Shown piece by piece: positions 32,502-43,669 of a stretch of DNA of 64,000 nt; the stretch's first letter is position 1; every line of letters begins with the position of its first letter. The stretch spans positions 434,001 to 498,000 of the forward strand of contig JANATF010000009.1 of the NCBI GenBank assembly GCA_029449245.1, in the 5' to 3' direction. Made by a program: the position numbers and the translations under genes. Origin of the DNA: Mortierella alpina (Eukaryota; Mortierellomycota; Mortierellomycetes; Mortierellales; Mortierellaceae). The notes under the pieces were generated by a model. The model was not told where the DNA came from. It was given only the letters and a program-made list of their open reading frames with translations, and did no database searches.

Positions 32502-35500
32502 ATGGGGTTCGCCAACTTTGGCGAGTTTCGGAAGAGGCAGAATCTGACGGGGGAAAAAGTCACCGCCGTGGACGTTGCCGAGCTGCACGTCCATGTAGAC
32601 TTTGGTTACTATTTCTTCAGGGTACGCAAAAAACTTCACCAGAAAGACCTCAGACTGGCCCGAAGAGCTCTTGCCCAGGAACTGCAATCCGGTCATTACA
32701 GCACCGTGCGCTACGCGACGTCAGACTTCCAGTTTGTTTGCACACCTCCAGACCAGCCATTCAGCACTGGCGTGGAATTTATGGTCGACTTCGACTTGAA
32801 GCGGCTCGGCGTTGATCCAGCAACTGCCGTCATTCACATGGATGGACCCCGCACAGCCCAAAAGATTAGGGCGAGGACTGAGCGTAATAGGGTAGCCAGT
32901 CGAAAGCGACAAGCGGCTCAAGCAATCCTCGATAGGGCTGTAACCTGCGCAAACAACGGACAGCGCTGTAAAACTCAAGGCTTTTACAAATTGTTGGAGG
33001 AGTTCCGCGATATGACAGCCTTGGAGAAGGAGTCTATCAGGGACCGTCTGATCGCACTCGGCTGGAACGTGCACGTCTGCACCGGGGAAGCAGATGTGTG
33101 CATCGCGAGGAACGCCGAGGCTAGCAATGACCTCAACTTTGCCACCTTGACACGAGATAGCGATCTCCTTATGCATCGGCCTGTCACCAAGGTGCTGATG
33201 CCGGCGAAAGGCGGCCTCGAGCTGATCAGCCGCGAAGACGTACTGAGGGCCTTTCAGATGGACGAGGACCAACTGCAGCTCCTTGCAGTTGTGTCGACCT
33301 CCGACTACTGCAAGTCTGTCCCCCGCTACGGACTTGTCAAGAACCACAGAGCCATCAAAAGGTTGCGATGCCCCCTTGGCAGACCTGCCCGTCTGCAGCA
33401 CCTGCTACGGCAATATAAGAGGACTGTCGGGACTACAGACACCTCAAACTCCTGGTCGATCTTTGTCAATCTGGCAGAAACTCCAGCTGGACCGGAGGTG
33501 GCGGCACCTCAGAGACCCAATAGAGAATCGGTGTATAATATGCTCCAGGCAAAGCGTATTTACATATCCAAGATGCCAAGGTACACTTGATTGATGGCAA
33601 GGCCCATAACAGCCACAAGACGTTCTTTTTTGTTGCTCTTGTTTGGTTCATTACTAACCAAATCACATAATTATCGATTGCTACGTGCTAGGGCTCCACG
33701 ACCTGCCCAGAGAAAGTTCAGAAGGCGGACGAGCTATGGTGTACAGCCGGTACAATGGACCCAGGAAGTGAATAACGCGCCCGTAGCAGTAACTCGGCCC
33801 CCAAAACGACAGCTAGACGGCAACAACAACAGGGGCAAGAAGAAGAAGAAGGAAGACGACGACGACGACGACACGGTGCCGAGGTTCAGAATCTCATCCA
33901 GGGCAGCCAGGAATCGTGAATACGGCATGGGAGGTACCGTATAACACAAGGAGCTGGCTGTAACATGGACTATTGAACCTTTCAAGCGAGCAATCATATC
34001 TAACACATCCCATCAATCCACTGCAACTGATAGGCCCATCCTCTGCCGTGCCTTCAGTCGGCTCCAGCACAGGCCATGTGCTGCAGCAGGCCGCCCAAGG
34101 GGTTGTACAAGGCCAGCAAGATGAAGTCGCTGACGAGATGACAGCTACTCGGGAGGAAGCAATGGCTATTCTGGAGGCAATGGCTTCCAAGCCGGACGAC
34201 ACAGCTGTGACCACGGGAGTCGCGCAGCCATCTGCGGTGGCGACAAGTCTCCCTCAGGACAGTGAGCAGGAGACTAGATCTGCAACCCACTGGTTTGAAC
34301 TGAGTGTGCACCACGCGATGGCGACGCTGGAGCTTGGATCATTGGAACACCTCTTACGACAAAACTTGGGGCCCAAAATCGTTGCCAAATCAGTAGAGCT
34401 CCAGGGAAATCTGCACCGTGCACTGAGACGATATGGTATGGCGATAACGTGGCGCTACCTTTACCAGACTGGGATCCTCGAAGGCCCCAGGATGTTAGTA
34501 GGTGCGCAGAGACTTTTTCAGGAACGCCTGAACAGTTACAACTTGGTGCTTCAGGACTTTCAGGCGCTCGATAGTGTCGATCCTGTAGCGAAAGCGGAGC
34601 TGGAAGCTGCGTATCTTGGAGCCGGAGCAAACCTTGAGACGTTGGACGCCAACCCGCGGGAGAGAGCTGCAACGGGGGCGTTGTGTCTAGGACACATCCA
34701 AAACATTTCTCGTATTGCCCATATCACAGCCGGCTATCTCCAGTCTATCGTCCACGACATGTCCAGGTGGTACCATTGGATTCATCACGCTCTCTGCTTG
34801 TTTGTGGCCTCGATTATCTGGGACGAGTCGCAAAGGACTCAACAACAGATGGACCAGGATCAAGAAGATATGAGGGCAATACTGCATCCAACCAGGAGCC
34901 GTAACATCGTTCGCTGGACTGGCAACTATTTGAGCGGAATGGACAGCAGCATACCCCTGCGTAGAAGCATCCTGGACAGGGAACGCGTTCAGCGGATTGC
35001 CATAGCCGCCGCCACGCTGCTTCGAGAATGTTGCCCGCACTTGGTATTGCCCCCTATCCCCGCAGGTCATAGGGAGATATATGCCGACATGACCTACACG
35101 CTCTCGGACGAGTTTGCCGAGTTTTTCACAACCTCCCTCTCAGCGCTACAAGAAGTGGTAAGCATCATGCCTTGTTTCGATACCGGTGAAAAAACAAACA
35201 CTTTGAGGAGGACATTTGCCAGCTCTACAAACAGCAACGTTGTTTAACTGGATTTGTCTCAACTGCTCTAGACCCAGACTAAAACGGAGGACTTGTCTGG
35301 AAACAATGCCATCGCACAATACATGGCGCTGAACACAGCGCGCAGAGAGGAGGAGCGGTGGCCCTTCTTTTCCCGGCCAGCCTTGGGCGATCGATGGATC
35401 AAGTTCTCGAGCAAGGGCCTGCGCGATGCGCTCATGAGCACGGACTGCCCTACTAGGTCGGCAATGGCATTGCTCTTTACCGCAGATGAGGATTTGCCCC

Positions 35501-36865
35501 AAGAGTTGTTTTTCGAACGGACGCGGCACCGCAAAGTGACCATGTCGATGAAAGAGTATGGTGCGGATAAGGACGGTCTGTATACGAACCTGAAACGTCA
35601 GTGGAGTGAGAGGAACCAACAGAAGGCTGCAAACCAAGCTGTCGAGACAGGTGAGAGAGACGTGAAGAAAATGGGGTAAATGTTTGGCTTAGAGGATGCC
35701 TTCTACGAGTGAGACTGACTCTAATATTTTTTTTATAACATCGCCTTTGCCAGGTCCTCGTAAGCAAAAGGCACGCAGACCAAAATGTTACAAAGTGACT
35801 AGCGGCGCCATCACGACCAACGGCCTCGTTGTGCAAGGTTTGGTCTTTGACACCTCTCAGCGAAAGCCAGGCCCACTCAAGGCTGGCAGCTCGCCGTTGA
35901 TTGGGGTTCCTCTTCTTGGAGGGAAAAAAAGCCTCGACGCCAACGTCCAAGCGCACCTCGATGCGCACCAGGGCACCTTGCATGTGGCGGGGTTGGATCC
36001 CGGTGAAGTCATCACATGTGCCTGCACCACGCTGCCTCCCAATCCACAAGTCAAGACGGCGAGGAACAGCCTCGTCTCCCGTGCATCCTTGTATCAAGCT
36101 ACCAACAACTTCAATCGCAAACTGCAGGCACGCAAGGCTGAAAAGACCATCCTCAATAACGTGGCATATCCTTCTATCAACGAGATTGAAGCGCTCACCC
36201 CTCGCCGAGGAAAGATTGGAGTGGAGCCACTGCAGCAATACATCAGATGGTACTCTGCTTTTGAGCGTATGCTAAACTCCCTTTACTGCTGCCTCTGGTA
36301 CAAGCGCAGACAATGGGAGCGCACCAAGCAAGACAGAGGAGACTACGAGCGAGCCTTTGACGCCATATTGCGCTCCGCAAGTGCAACAGGACCCGGAAGT
36401 GCCACAGCCCGAGTGCCAGCCATGCAAGTGGACCCCAACACTGGATACAGCATGAATCTGGCGATCGTGATCGGCAATGGCGAGTTTGCTTCTGGAATTG
36501 GCCGATCATCGCGACACAGGACCCTGATAGCGTTTATAGTGAAGAAGGTGAGGCAGCTTCACCAGATGATGGGGGATGTGTGGCAGTGTCAACGTCTCAG
36601 AGCTAACTCGAGTTATCGTTTTGAATGTGCTGTATAGGCTCGTGGACTGGGCATACTCGTCTTCCAGGTGAACGAGGCGTACACGAGCAGCCGTTGCCCG
36701 AGGGATCACAGCCCCCTGATAAAATACGCCAGGAGCGTTGAGTGTTGCACCTGCAGCATCTTGATCCACAGGGACAGCGCAGGCGCCCATAACATCGCGT
36801 ACATTGGACGCGAGCATATCCAAGACCGGGGCCGACCCTCCGCCTTCCAAAAACCAGCGGTGTAA
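32502..36865 (+). CDS. FEN1/XPG-like nuclease fused to a Fanzor (TnpB-like) RuvC nuclease
   Basis: Six exons (32502-33580, 33692-33933, 34034-35157, 35272-35650, 35754-36547, 36638-36865) with GT-AG borders keep one frame through all five junctions, giving 1281 residues. Residues 1-300 match the FEN1 fold: Asp33, Asp114 in IHMDGPRT, Glu196 and Asp198 in GEADV, Asp219 and Asp221 in TRDSD, and Asp268 in TSDYCKSVPRYG followed by the helix-hairpin-like turn. These correspond to the seven FEN1 metal ligands, one Glu replaced by Asp. A Lys/Asp-rich linker (about 410-430) follows, then a mostly helical middle. The C-terminal third is Fanzor-like: AGLDPGE (Asp1023, RuvC-I), GNGEFASGIGRSSRHRTLI, VNEAYTSSRC (Glu1219) and HRDSAGAHNI (Asp1252, RuvC-III), with a degenerate zinc ribbon between. 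Fanzors are RNA-guided DNA nucleases spread by transposons. The fusion is inferred from frame continuity; two adjacent genes are the alternative. Confidence 0.85.
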
Positions 36866-37089
36866 TGCGGTAGACTCTTACTGTCTCGGCAGTAACCGTC
36901 TGCAGACGCACCGTACAACTTGTTGTTTGTCGCAACAGTAAGTCATGTGATATTTTGATGACGGAGCGAGCGCAGAGCAAGCACGAGCGAGCCACTCATG
37001 CAAAATTCTTTTCGCTCCCACCTCTAGGTGGGGGGGCAGCTTTTACTCAAAGAAGCTCAATCTTCTTCCTCCCAACAACTCTCACGACC
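36866..37089 (+). other. Structured 3' flank of the Fanzor gene and HIBCH promoter
   Basis: Twelve bases after the stop begins the hairpin TTACTG-TCTCGG-CAGTAA (36878-36895). A second stem pairs ACTTGTTG (36918-36925) with CAAC...AAGT (up to 36943) with a 3-base bulge. TnpB and Fanzor guide RNAs are usually encoded at or past the 3' end of the nuclease gene, so this is the place to look for one. A 7-base palindrome (CCCACCT-CT-AGGTGGG, 37017-37032) lies next to the HIBCH start. Function is not shown. Confidence 0.3.
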
Positions 37090-39190
37090 ATGTTGCGCCA
37101 GACATTCCGCATCACCACCGCCTCCAAGGTGTCGCCATCGATTGTTGCTCAGCACCGTATTCGTATGGTGAACAACTGGATCGGCGCAAGAGTGAACGTA
37201 CGGCATTGAAATGAATGAAGAGCGATCTCGCAGGCAGCAGCATGCTGTGCCTGAGGGAAACAGTAAACAAGCGACCACTACTCCGGCACCCAGCATTCGG
37301 AAGCAACGAGGACCAAGCTTCACTTTAGCATGAACCTGACCCTGTCCCTTATTGACATTCTGGACTCCTTTGCTTCACAACCTGCTTTAGATGTCGACCA
37401 CCGCTGGCAAGACCAATGCCGTTGAGGTACAGCCCACGTTTGCATGTCAATCCAGGAGCACGGATACAACCGTATCCCGCCCGCCCATGGGTGCGAATTT
37501 TATAAAACCGTACCTAATTCTCTCCCTGTTGCACCGCATAGGCTGATGTTTTGCACCGCAAGCACCTCTCCAGCAGAACTTTTGTTCTCAACCGCCCACA
37601 GGCTCTCAACGCCCTCAACCTGAGCATGGTCCGCAACATGACTCCCCAGCTTCAGGTTAGTTGCAGAGACAGGACTCGTGAGGATACATGGATGACGAGA
37701 ACGCTTCACTTATAAGGAGGACACTGACATACGCTACGGTTTTTTGCTATCCGTCGTGAATTTACAGGCCTGGGATGCCTCGGACTTGTGCAAGGTCATT
37801 GTCATCAAGGGATCGGGAGAGAAGGCATTCTGTGCTGGTGGAGATGTCCGTCAGGTAGTCGAGTTGGCTGCTGCAGGAAAGCAGGATGAGGCATTGGACT
37901 TTTTCGCTGAGGAGTACAAGTTGAACCATATGATCGCCACTCTGAAGACCCCTTTTGTTGCTATTCTCAACGGAATCACCAGTAAGGAAACTTGACATGA
38001 GTTTGTCGACCCTACCCATGTGGGTAATAGTTGCGCTGGACAGCATCTTGTTAACGCCGCTGCTATCACTTCTGTGCTTCTTTTTGTCCTCGATTAGTGG
38101 GCGGAGGAGTTGGACTTTCTGTTCACGCACCCTTCAGGATCGCCACTGAAAAGACGTTGTTTGCCATGCCCGAGACAAACATTGGATTGTTCCCCGATGT
38201 TGGTGGATCCTTCTTTTTGCCCCGTCTGGATGGCGAGACTGGAACCTACCTCGGTCTCGTCGGAACCCGCCTGAAGGGCATTGACACTGTGTAAGGACTC
38301 TAGCACGCGGCTACCTTTCCTTTAATGTCTATGAGGGACACTTTGACACTTGATCGGTTTATTAACTATCAGTTATTTTACGTTTGGACGATCGGGGATA
38401 TCGGATGGATAGCTATGCTGGTATTGCAACTCACTACGTCCCATCAGAGCGCTTGGCCGCCTTGGAGGACCGCCTGAGTGAGCTGGAGACCGACAACCAT
38501 GATGTTATCAACATGGCCATTGAAGACTTTGTCAGCGAGCCTTTGCACGACCACAAATACGCACTCTCGGACAACCGTGATGCCATTGATCGCTGCTTCC
38601 GTTTCAACACCATTGAGGAGATTGTTGCCGCATTGGAGAAGGAAAACACGCCCTTTGCATCCAAGACATTGAAGACCCTTCGCTCCATGTCTCCAACGTC
38701 GCTCAAGGTTACACTCCAGCAGATCCGCGAGGGTGGTCACCTGGGTATTGCTGACTGCTTCAGGATGGAACACCAGTTGGCTCGCCAGTTCTTGCGTGGA
38801 CATGACTTTGCTGAGGGTGTCAGGGCTCTGTTGATTGAGAAGACCTTGCAGCCCAAGTGGCAGCCAGCCACGATCGAGGAGGTGGACCGCGAGCAGATGT
38901 TGGGACAGTACTTTAGAAACCAGGCACCCAAGCCTCTGTCCTTGTCCAGCAACGCCACCTGGACTGAATACCCCTACTCTCGCTATGGCCTTCCCTCCGA
39001 GGACGAGATCCGTATGGTGGTTCGAGGCGAGGCTCAGGGCAGTGGACCATTGCAGCTGACGGCCGATGAGGTTGCCGATGTGTTGGTCAAGAAGAGCGGC
39101 GGCAAGATCGGAGTGAGGGAGAAGGTGATGGAGGTCTTGTCGCGCAAGGTGACCAAGGGAGCAGAGGGTGAGCTCAACTGGATCAATTAA
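37090..39190 (+). CDS. HIBCH: 3-hydroxyisobutyryl-CoA hydrolase, mitochondrial (valine catabolism)
   Basis: A crotonase-fold thioesterase that releases 3-hydroxyisobutyrate from its CoA ester during valine breakdown. Exons 37090-37167, 37391-37426, 37542-37655, 37768-37981, 38098-38290 and 38413-39190 give 470 residues. The N terminus [14 protein letters not shown] is a mitochondrial presequence. The CoA/oxyanion loop [14 protein letters not shown], the [23 protein letters not shown] block with [21 protein letters not shown] (catalytic Glu and Asp) and [14 protein letters not shown] are diagnostic. A second in-phase donor 27 bases downstream of the exon 1 end would add nine residues to the presequence, and I cannot choose with certainty. 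Its presence among ILV genes puts a valine degradation enzyme next to valine synthesis. Confidence 0.95.
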
Positions 39191-39778
39191 GGACGCAGGA
39201 TTGTAGAGTCGCGACAGCAGATGCGAGGTACCAGCTTAGACGCATATTTTTTTCCCCCAACTATAAACACAGATGTACATGATGATGGCCGTTATTTTTG
39301 CCTAAAGGCCTGCCTCCGATCGGAGAATACGGCGGGGAGTGTGTTGTGCTGTTGTGTGCGAGCGATAAGTGGCATCTCACACATGGGAGCCGCCGGAGGT
39401 GATTGGCTCAGAGGGAAAGGTGTGTCAGTGCTGTCACCCACTTAACTTAAGTCAGGCTGTTACTCATCCGCTGGGCCAGAGCACATTTGGGTTTGCCTCC
39501 ACATGCACGCACAAGTGCAGCACAAGTGCAGCACCTGTGTGTCTCGACTTCTTTTTCCTTGTTCTTCCACCCCTGCCCTGCAACCCTGCTGCTAGCCCAC
39601 GCCCTTTTTCTCGTCCTTGTTTCTTTTTGTACCCCGTGTCGGAACTCGGTCTCTCTTGCTTTCCTCATTCCCAACTTCATTAGCCATCCTCATCTGTCGC
39701 TGCTTGACCGCGACCCCTCGCTCCTTACTTCTCTCCTCACTCCCCACTCCCTCAAGCTCCTCTCCACTCAACACCACC
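39191..39778. other. Intergenic: HIBCH 3' flank and ILV6 promoter
   Basis: No gene seen. The last 200 bases before ILV6 are CT-rich, typical of a fungal leader. TTACTCAT near 39461 is one mismatch from a Gcn4/Cpc1 site. Confidence 0.5.
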
Positions 39779-40968
39779 ATGTGGACAAGCAGGCTCTTCG
39801 CGACCACTGCAGGCAAGGTGGCCACACCCCTGGTAAAAGTGTAGCCCTGACTGGATCAGCCCGCCCATACAGCCTCAAACTCTCCTGTCTCTCTACTCTA
39901 GACCCGTTAGATCGCGCTAACCATCTTCTCTCTATCTCTGTTGTATATGTATCGACAACCCATATCTATAGGCCTCAGCCATCAAACCTCAGCGTGCCCT
40001 CACCAACCCCATCTTCCTTCGCCAGTCCTCGTCCTCGACCTCGGCTATTTCTTACAAGCGATCGCACCCTCACAAGCGCCACCCAGCCTTAACGTCGGAC
40101 TACCTTCACCCCGCACCCCCTTCGGCCGAGGAGGCTGTCTCCAACATCCTGTACAACACGCCTCCCATTGGACGTGCGCAGACCAAGAAGAGACACGTCT
40201 TCAACTGTCTGGTCCAGAACGAGCCTGGTGTGCTGAGTCGTGTCTCTGGAATTTTGGCTGGAAGAGGATTCAACATTGACTCCTTGGTGGTGGCCAAGAC
40301 CGAGGTCGCGGATCTGAGTCGTATGACCATTGTCCTCAGGGGAGAATCTGGCACCATTGAACAAGCTCGGAGACAACTGGAGGATCTTGTAAGAGTTCCG
40401 AACAATGTCCTCTTTTCTCGATATTGATCACTGACATGGGGGATACGTGCGCTGATCATGTTTTCTTTTTTTTTTTTTTTTTTTTTTTTTGGCTTTTTAG
40501 GTCCCAGTATGGGCAGTGCTGGATTACACGGGATTCAAGATGATTGAGCGAGAGTTGCTTTTGATCAAAGTCTCGATCCTGGGCCCAGAGCACGTCCGCG
40601 CACAGAGAAACTCTCGGTCGCCCAATAACTGGCAATTGGTCCAGGAGGAAGCTGAAGAGGAGATGTCACCCTCGAATGCGTTGCGTCAGACGCATGCTCA
40701 TTTGAAGTCCCTGACAGAGTTGACCAAGTTGTTCCAGGGTCGCGTTGTGGACGTGAGTGGCGATTGCGCCGTGATTGAGCTGTCGGCCAAGACGGATCGT
40801 GTGGATTCGTTCATCAAGCTGGTGAAGCCCTTTGGGATCTTGGAGGCTGCCAGGAGTGGAATGATGGCCATGCCTCGCTCGCCTATCTACGATCGCCATG
40901 AGGGTGACGAGGAGGAAGTCCAGGAGGAGGGATCTGGTGTTGATGCATCCTTGCTGCCCCCTGGTTAA
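39779..40968 (+). CDS. ILV6: Acetolactate synthase regulatory (small) subunit, mitochondrial
   Basis: Binds Ilv2 in the mitochondrion, stimulates it and confers valine feedback inhibition. Exons 39779-39832, 39972-40388 and 40501-40968 give 312 residues (yeast Ilv6 has 309). A presequence (MWTSRLFATTAGKVATPL) and a basic linker precede the first ACT domain, HVFNCLVQNEPGVLSRVSG with GRGFNIDSLVVAKTEV, whose Asn and Asp contact valine in homologues. The second ACT domain includes LTKLFQGRVVDVSGDCAVIEL. Intron 2 has 25 consecutive T residues (40466-40490) ending 10 bases before the acceptor. With ILV2 and ILV5 nearby, catalytic subunit, regulatory subunit and next enzyme are all within 16 kb. Confidence 0.97.
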
Positions 40969-41127
40969 AAAAAACAAAAACTAAAAAAAGCAGACATCTT
41001 GATAGAGCGCTCAAGTCACCATCTAGTAAAAAAAAAAGCAGGTGGCATGAGGCAAACGCATCCTTCCATTCCAATTTGGCACCGTATTACACAAAAAGTT
41101 GACTATTGAGCACGCCGTGGATCTATT

Positions 41128-42799
41128 TTATTTCTCCTTCTCGCTCTCCTTCTTGTCATAGTAACGATCCAAGACCTCCTTGGTCCACTCTCCAAAGTTC
41201 TTTCCATCCTCTGTCACAATGGTCTCGAGAGAGGGCTGCATAAACACTGCAAACGTGTTTCTAGCGAGGGTCGCATACCGCTTGGGATCGTCCTCTGGAG
41301 CAGTCGCGCCACGAACGCAGTGTGGTGTGGCAGCCAACAGTCCGCGCGTTGCCAATTGCAAGGCCTCACCCGTCTGGAAGGCGAGATGGTCACGAGGGAT
41401 CTTGGCCTTGACGACTTGCTGACCACGGTTGCGAATGTACAATCCAGCCTCGGGATCGGGGCAAGAGACTTCGGCCCATTGGTCTTTGGGTGTGGATTCA
41501 TCCAAGAACATGGCGCTGGTCAAACCCGTGAGCGAGCCATGGTCCAGATGCCATCCGCACCAAGAGTCCATGTCATCCCTCTTCTCGCCCTCCAGTGCAC
41601 CTGTCTGTGGGTAGTAGTGCAACAGCCTTGCCTTGGTCGTCTTGGACTCGCGGATCACGTCCTGGAGATGTGTGGGTGAAAAGGAGGGGAGCTTCGAGTG
41701 CACAAAGGCATCGCAGGTCTTGGCCACTTGTTTGCCCACCTCGACCACAAACTGTCCAAGCTCTTTGAACGCTTGCTCTAGCTCGGGAAGATCCTCCTTG
41801 GGCCAGACATTAGGGTGGCAGTACTCTGGGAACTGCTCCTGAAGCACCTTTGAGGACTCGGGTTCGTCCATCAGAGGGTTGGCGTAATAGCTTCCCTTGG
41901 AAACATCTAGACATTGTAGGTTAAGCGTTCGTTCACGAGGGCAAACAAAAAAAAAAAAAAAAAAAGTGGGTCAGCCAGAGATGAAAAGTGTGGAGTGCAT
42001 GACTGTCCAACGTTGCACAGACAAGCAGTTGCCTCTCTCTCTCCTTCCCTCGCTCTCTCTTTTTCCTAGATATCCCGCAGACACGAGTTGGCTTTCGAGT
42101 CTGCAAAGGAACCTCTCAACCTCTTGGTTTTCAATTTCCGAAACTGCGGGGGTGAAGGGTTTGTTCAACTGTCAACAGCCGACGGTCCTTGTCTCGACGA
42201 TGCTCACAAAATAAAGTCCGAGCCATGTTCCCACGACCGAAACCCACATGACAAGATCCCAAGGTGTCGTGAGAAGGTGAAATCCCGGGCCATTCCTTCC
42301 TATGTTCCATGTCCCTGTCCATTGTCTCTCATTTGTTAAAGCTTGTTGTTTCATATATATGTACCTGGCTTGCCGTTCATGATCTCTTTGCCACAGCTCC
42401 ATCCAAAGCTGTAACGACTGGCGGCATGAACAGTCTTCTCCTTGGTCTCCTCTGGCAGAGCTGCAAAGACCGAGGCGAGTTTGAGGAGACGCTCACGAAG
42501 GGCCATATACTCTGCAGGCAGGTTGTTGACGAGCAGTAGGCCAAGGCAATGCTCGTGAGCACCAAAGGCCTTTTCGATTTGAGCCGAGACGTCGACGCCG
42601 GTGACGAGGTCCTGGTAGTCGATAACGACGACCGCGTTGTTGTTGTTGTTGTTTGGATCCTAAGAAATGACCACAGAGGACAAACATTCCGTTGAGTATA
42701 AAAAGTAGAATAGCATGTTTTCGAAGGGGAGGGAATTCATGAGGTGGAGGACAGAGATGCGATCCAGTACGGGCATTGAGGTTTGCTTACAGAAGCCAT
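41128..42799 (-). CDS. 2-oxoglutarate/Fe(II)-dependent oxygenase-like protein
   Basis: Exons on the minus strand are 42791-42799, 42365-42659 and 41128-41906, giving 360 residues. The fold of isopenicillin-N-synthase-like oxygenases is indicated by GWHLDHGSLTGL (iron ligands His221 and Asp223), ATPHCVRGA (His297 as third ligand, Arg300 for the co-substrate) and NTFAVFMQPSLE near the end. The N-terminal half includes FGAHEHCLGLLLVNNLPAEY, the usual lead-in of this family, and SRYSFGWSCGKEIMNGKP. The substrate is unknown; the family oxidises small molecules and sometimes proteins. Exon 1 is only nine bases (MAS) and is inferred from a GT donor right after the third codon, so the start is less certain than the rest. 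Confidence 0.8.
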
Positions 42800-43669
42800 G
42801 GTAGCTGAAATGAAAGAGGGTAAGGATGTCGATTCTGGGTAGGAATGAGCAAGAGCGCGACGAAGAAGGAAAGAAGGGAAAAGAAAGAAAGTAGGAATGA
42901 AGGAATGAAGAACAGACGCAAGGGCGCCGCTCTTTTTATGGGAGGACTGTGGGGAAGGACATTGGCAGAGGCACAGGGCGGCAGCAGGGCGGCAGCAGGC
43001 CGAGTGGCGTGAGAAAGCGCAAGAAGCAAGGCGGGATGCAGTTGGGTAGCAGCGCCAAATAGCGAACCAGGGGTTTGTGCCCACTCTTGAAGCGGGCTGT
43101 TGCAGCCGACCAGTCGTGTGGGTCGTGTGAGACAGATCGCCCGCTCCCTGTTTCTTCGCCACCTGGCCTGGCCATGTCGCGCTTCGCTTCATCTGAACAC
43201 ACGCCGTTGTATGCAGACTCGCGCTGGTTATTGTAAAGGAGAAGCAGCGATGGGAAAGCTTCCGCGCAATGCAGTGGAAGCGACTGAACGCTTGAGAACC
43301 TTGAGTGAACACCGGCACTCTGGCAATCGCCCTTCCCACGTGTGGAGGCAATCCGTGTAGCACAAGACTGGTAAGAGGAACCCACAATTCAGGAGATGGC
43401 GGTGATTGCCCCCATGATCCACGCGCACCTGGAAAGCACCAGACGCAGACAACCGGGTGCGCCACGATGGCTGTCGTGATCTTTGTTGCAGTGCTTTCGA
43501 GGACCATACAAATCGTCTATATCCATGCAATGCCGGCGGGTATTCAAGGAAGCAGTCACGACGAGGAAGTGGTTCGAAATCCAGAGCACCCAAATGCTGC
43601 ATCGCACGTACAATCAACACCCGACATCCACCAACCCCTTCATCAGCAAGAACACAGCGAGAGAGCATC
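42800..43669. other. Intergenic: divergent promoters
   Basis: Lies between the oxygenase gene (minus) and the small SPT subunit gene (plus). Short frames only, with no conserved protein. I see no RNA gene or mobile element. Confidence 0.55.

Noticed and set aside
33591-34033. Separate starts for small genes at 33591 and 33973 inside the fusion gene
   Set aside because: Each frame continues exactly from the previous exon across canonical splice sites, so the apparent starts are intronic codons.
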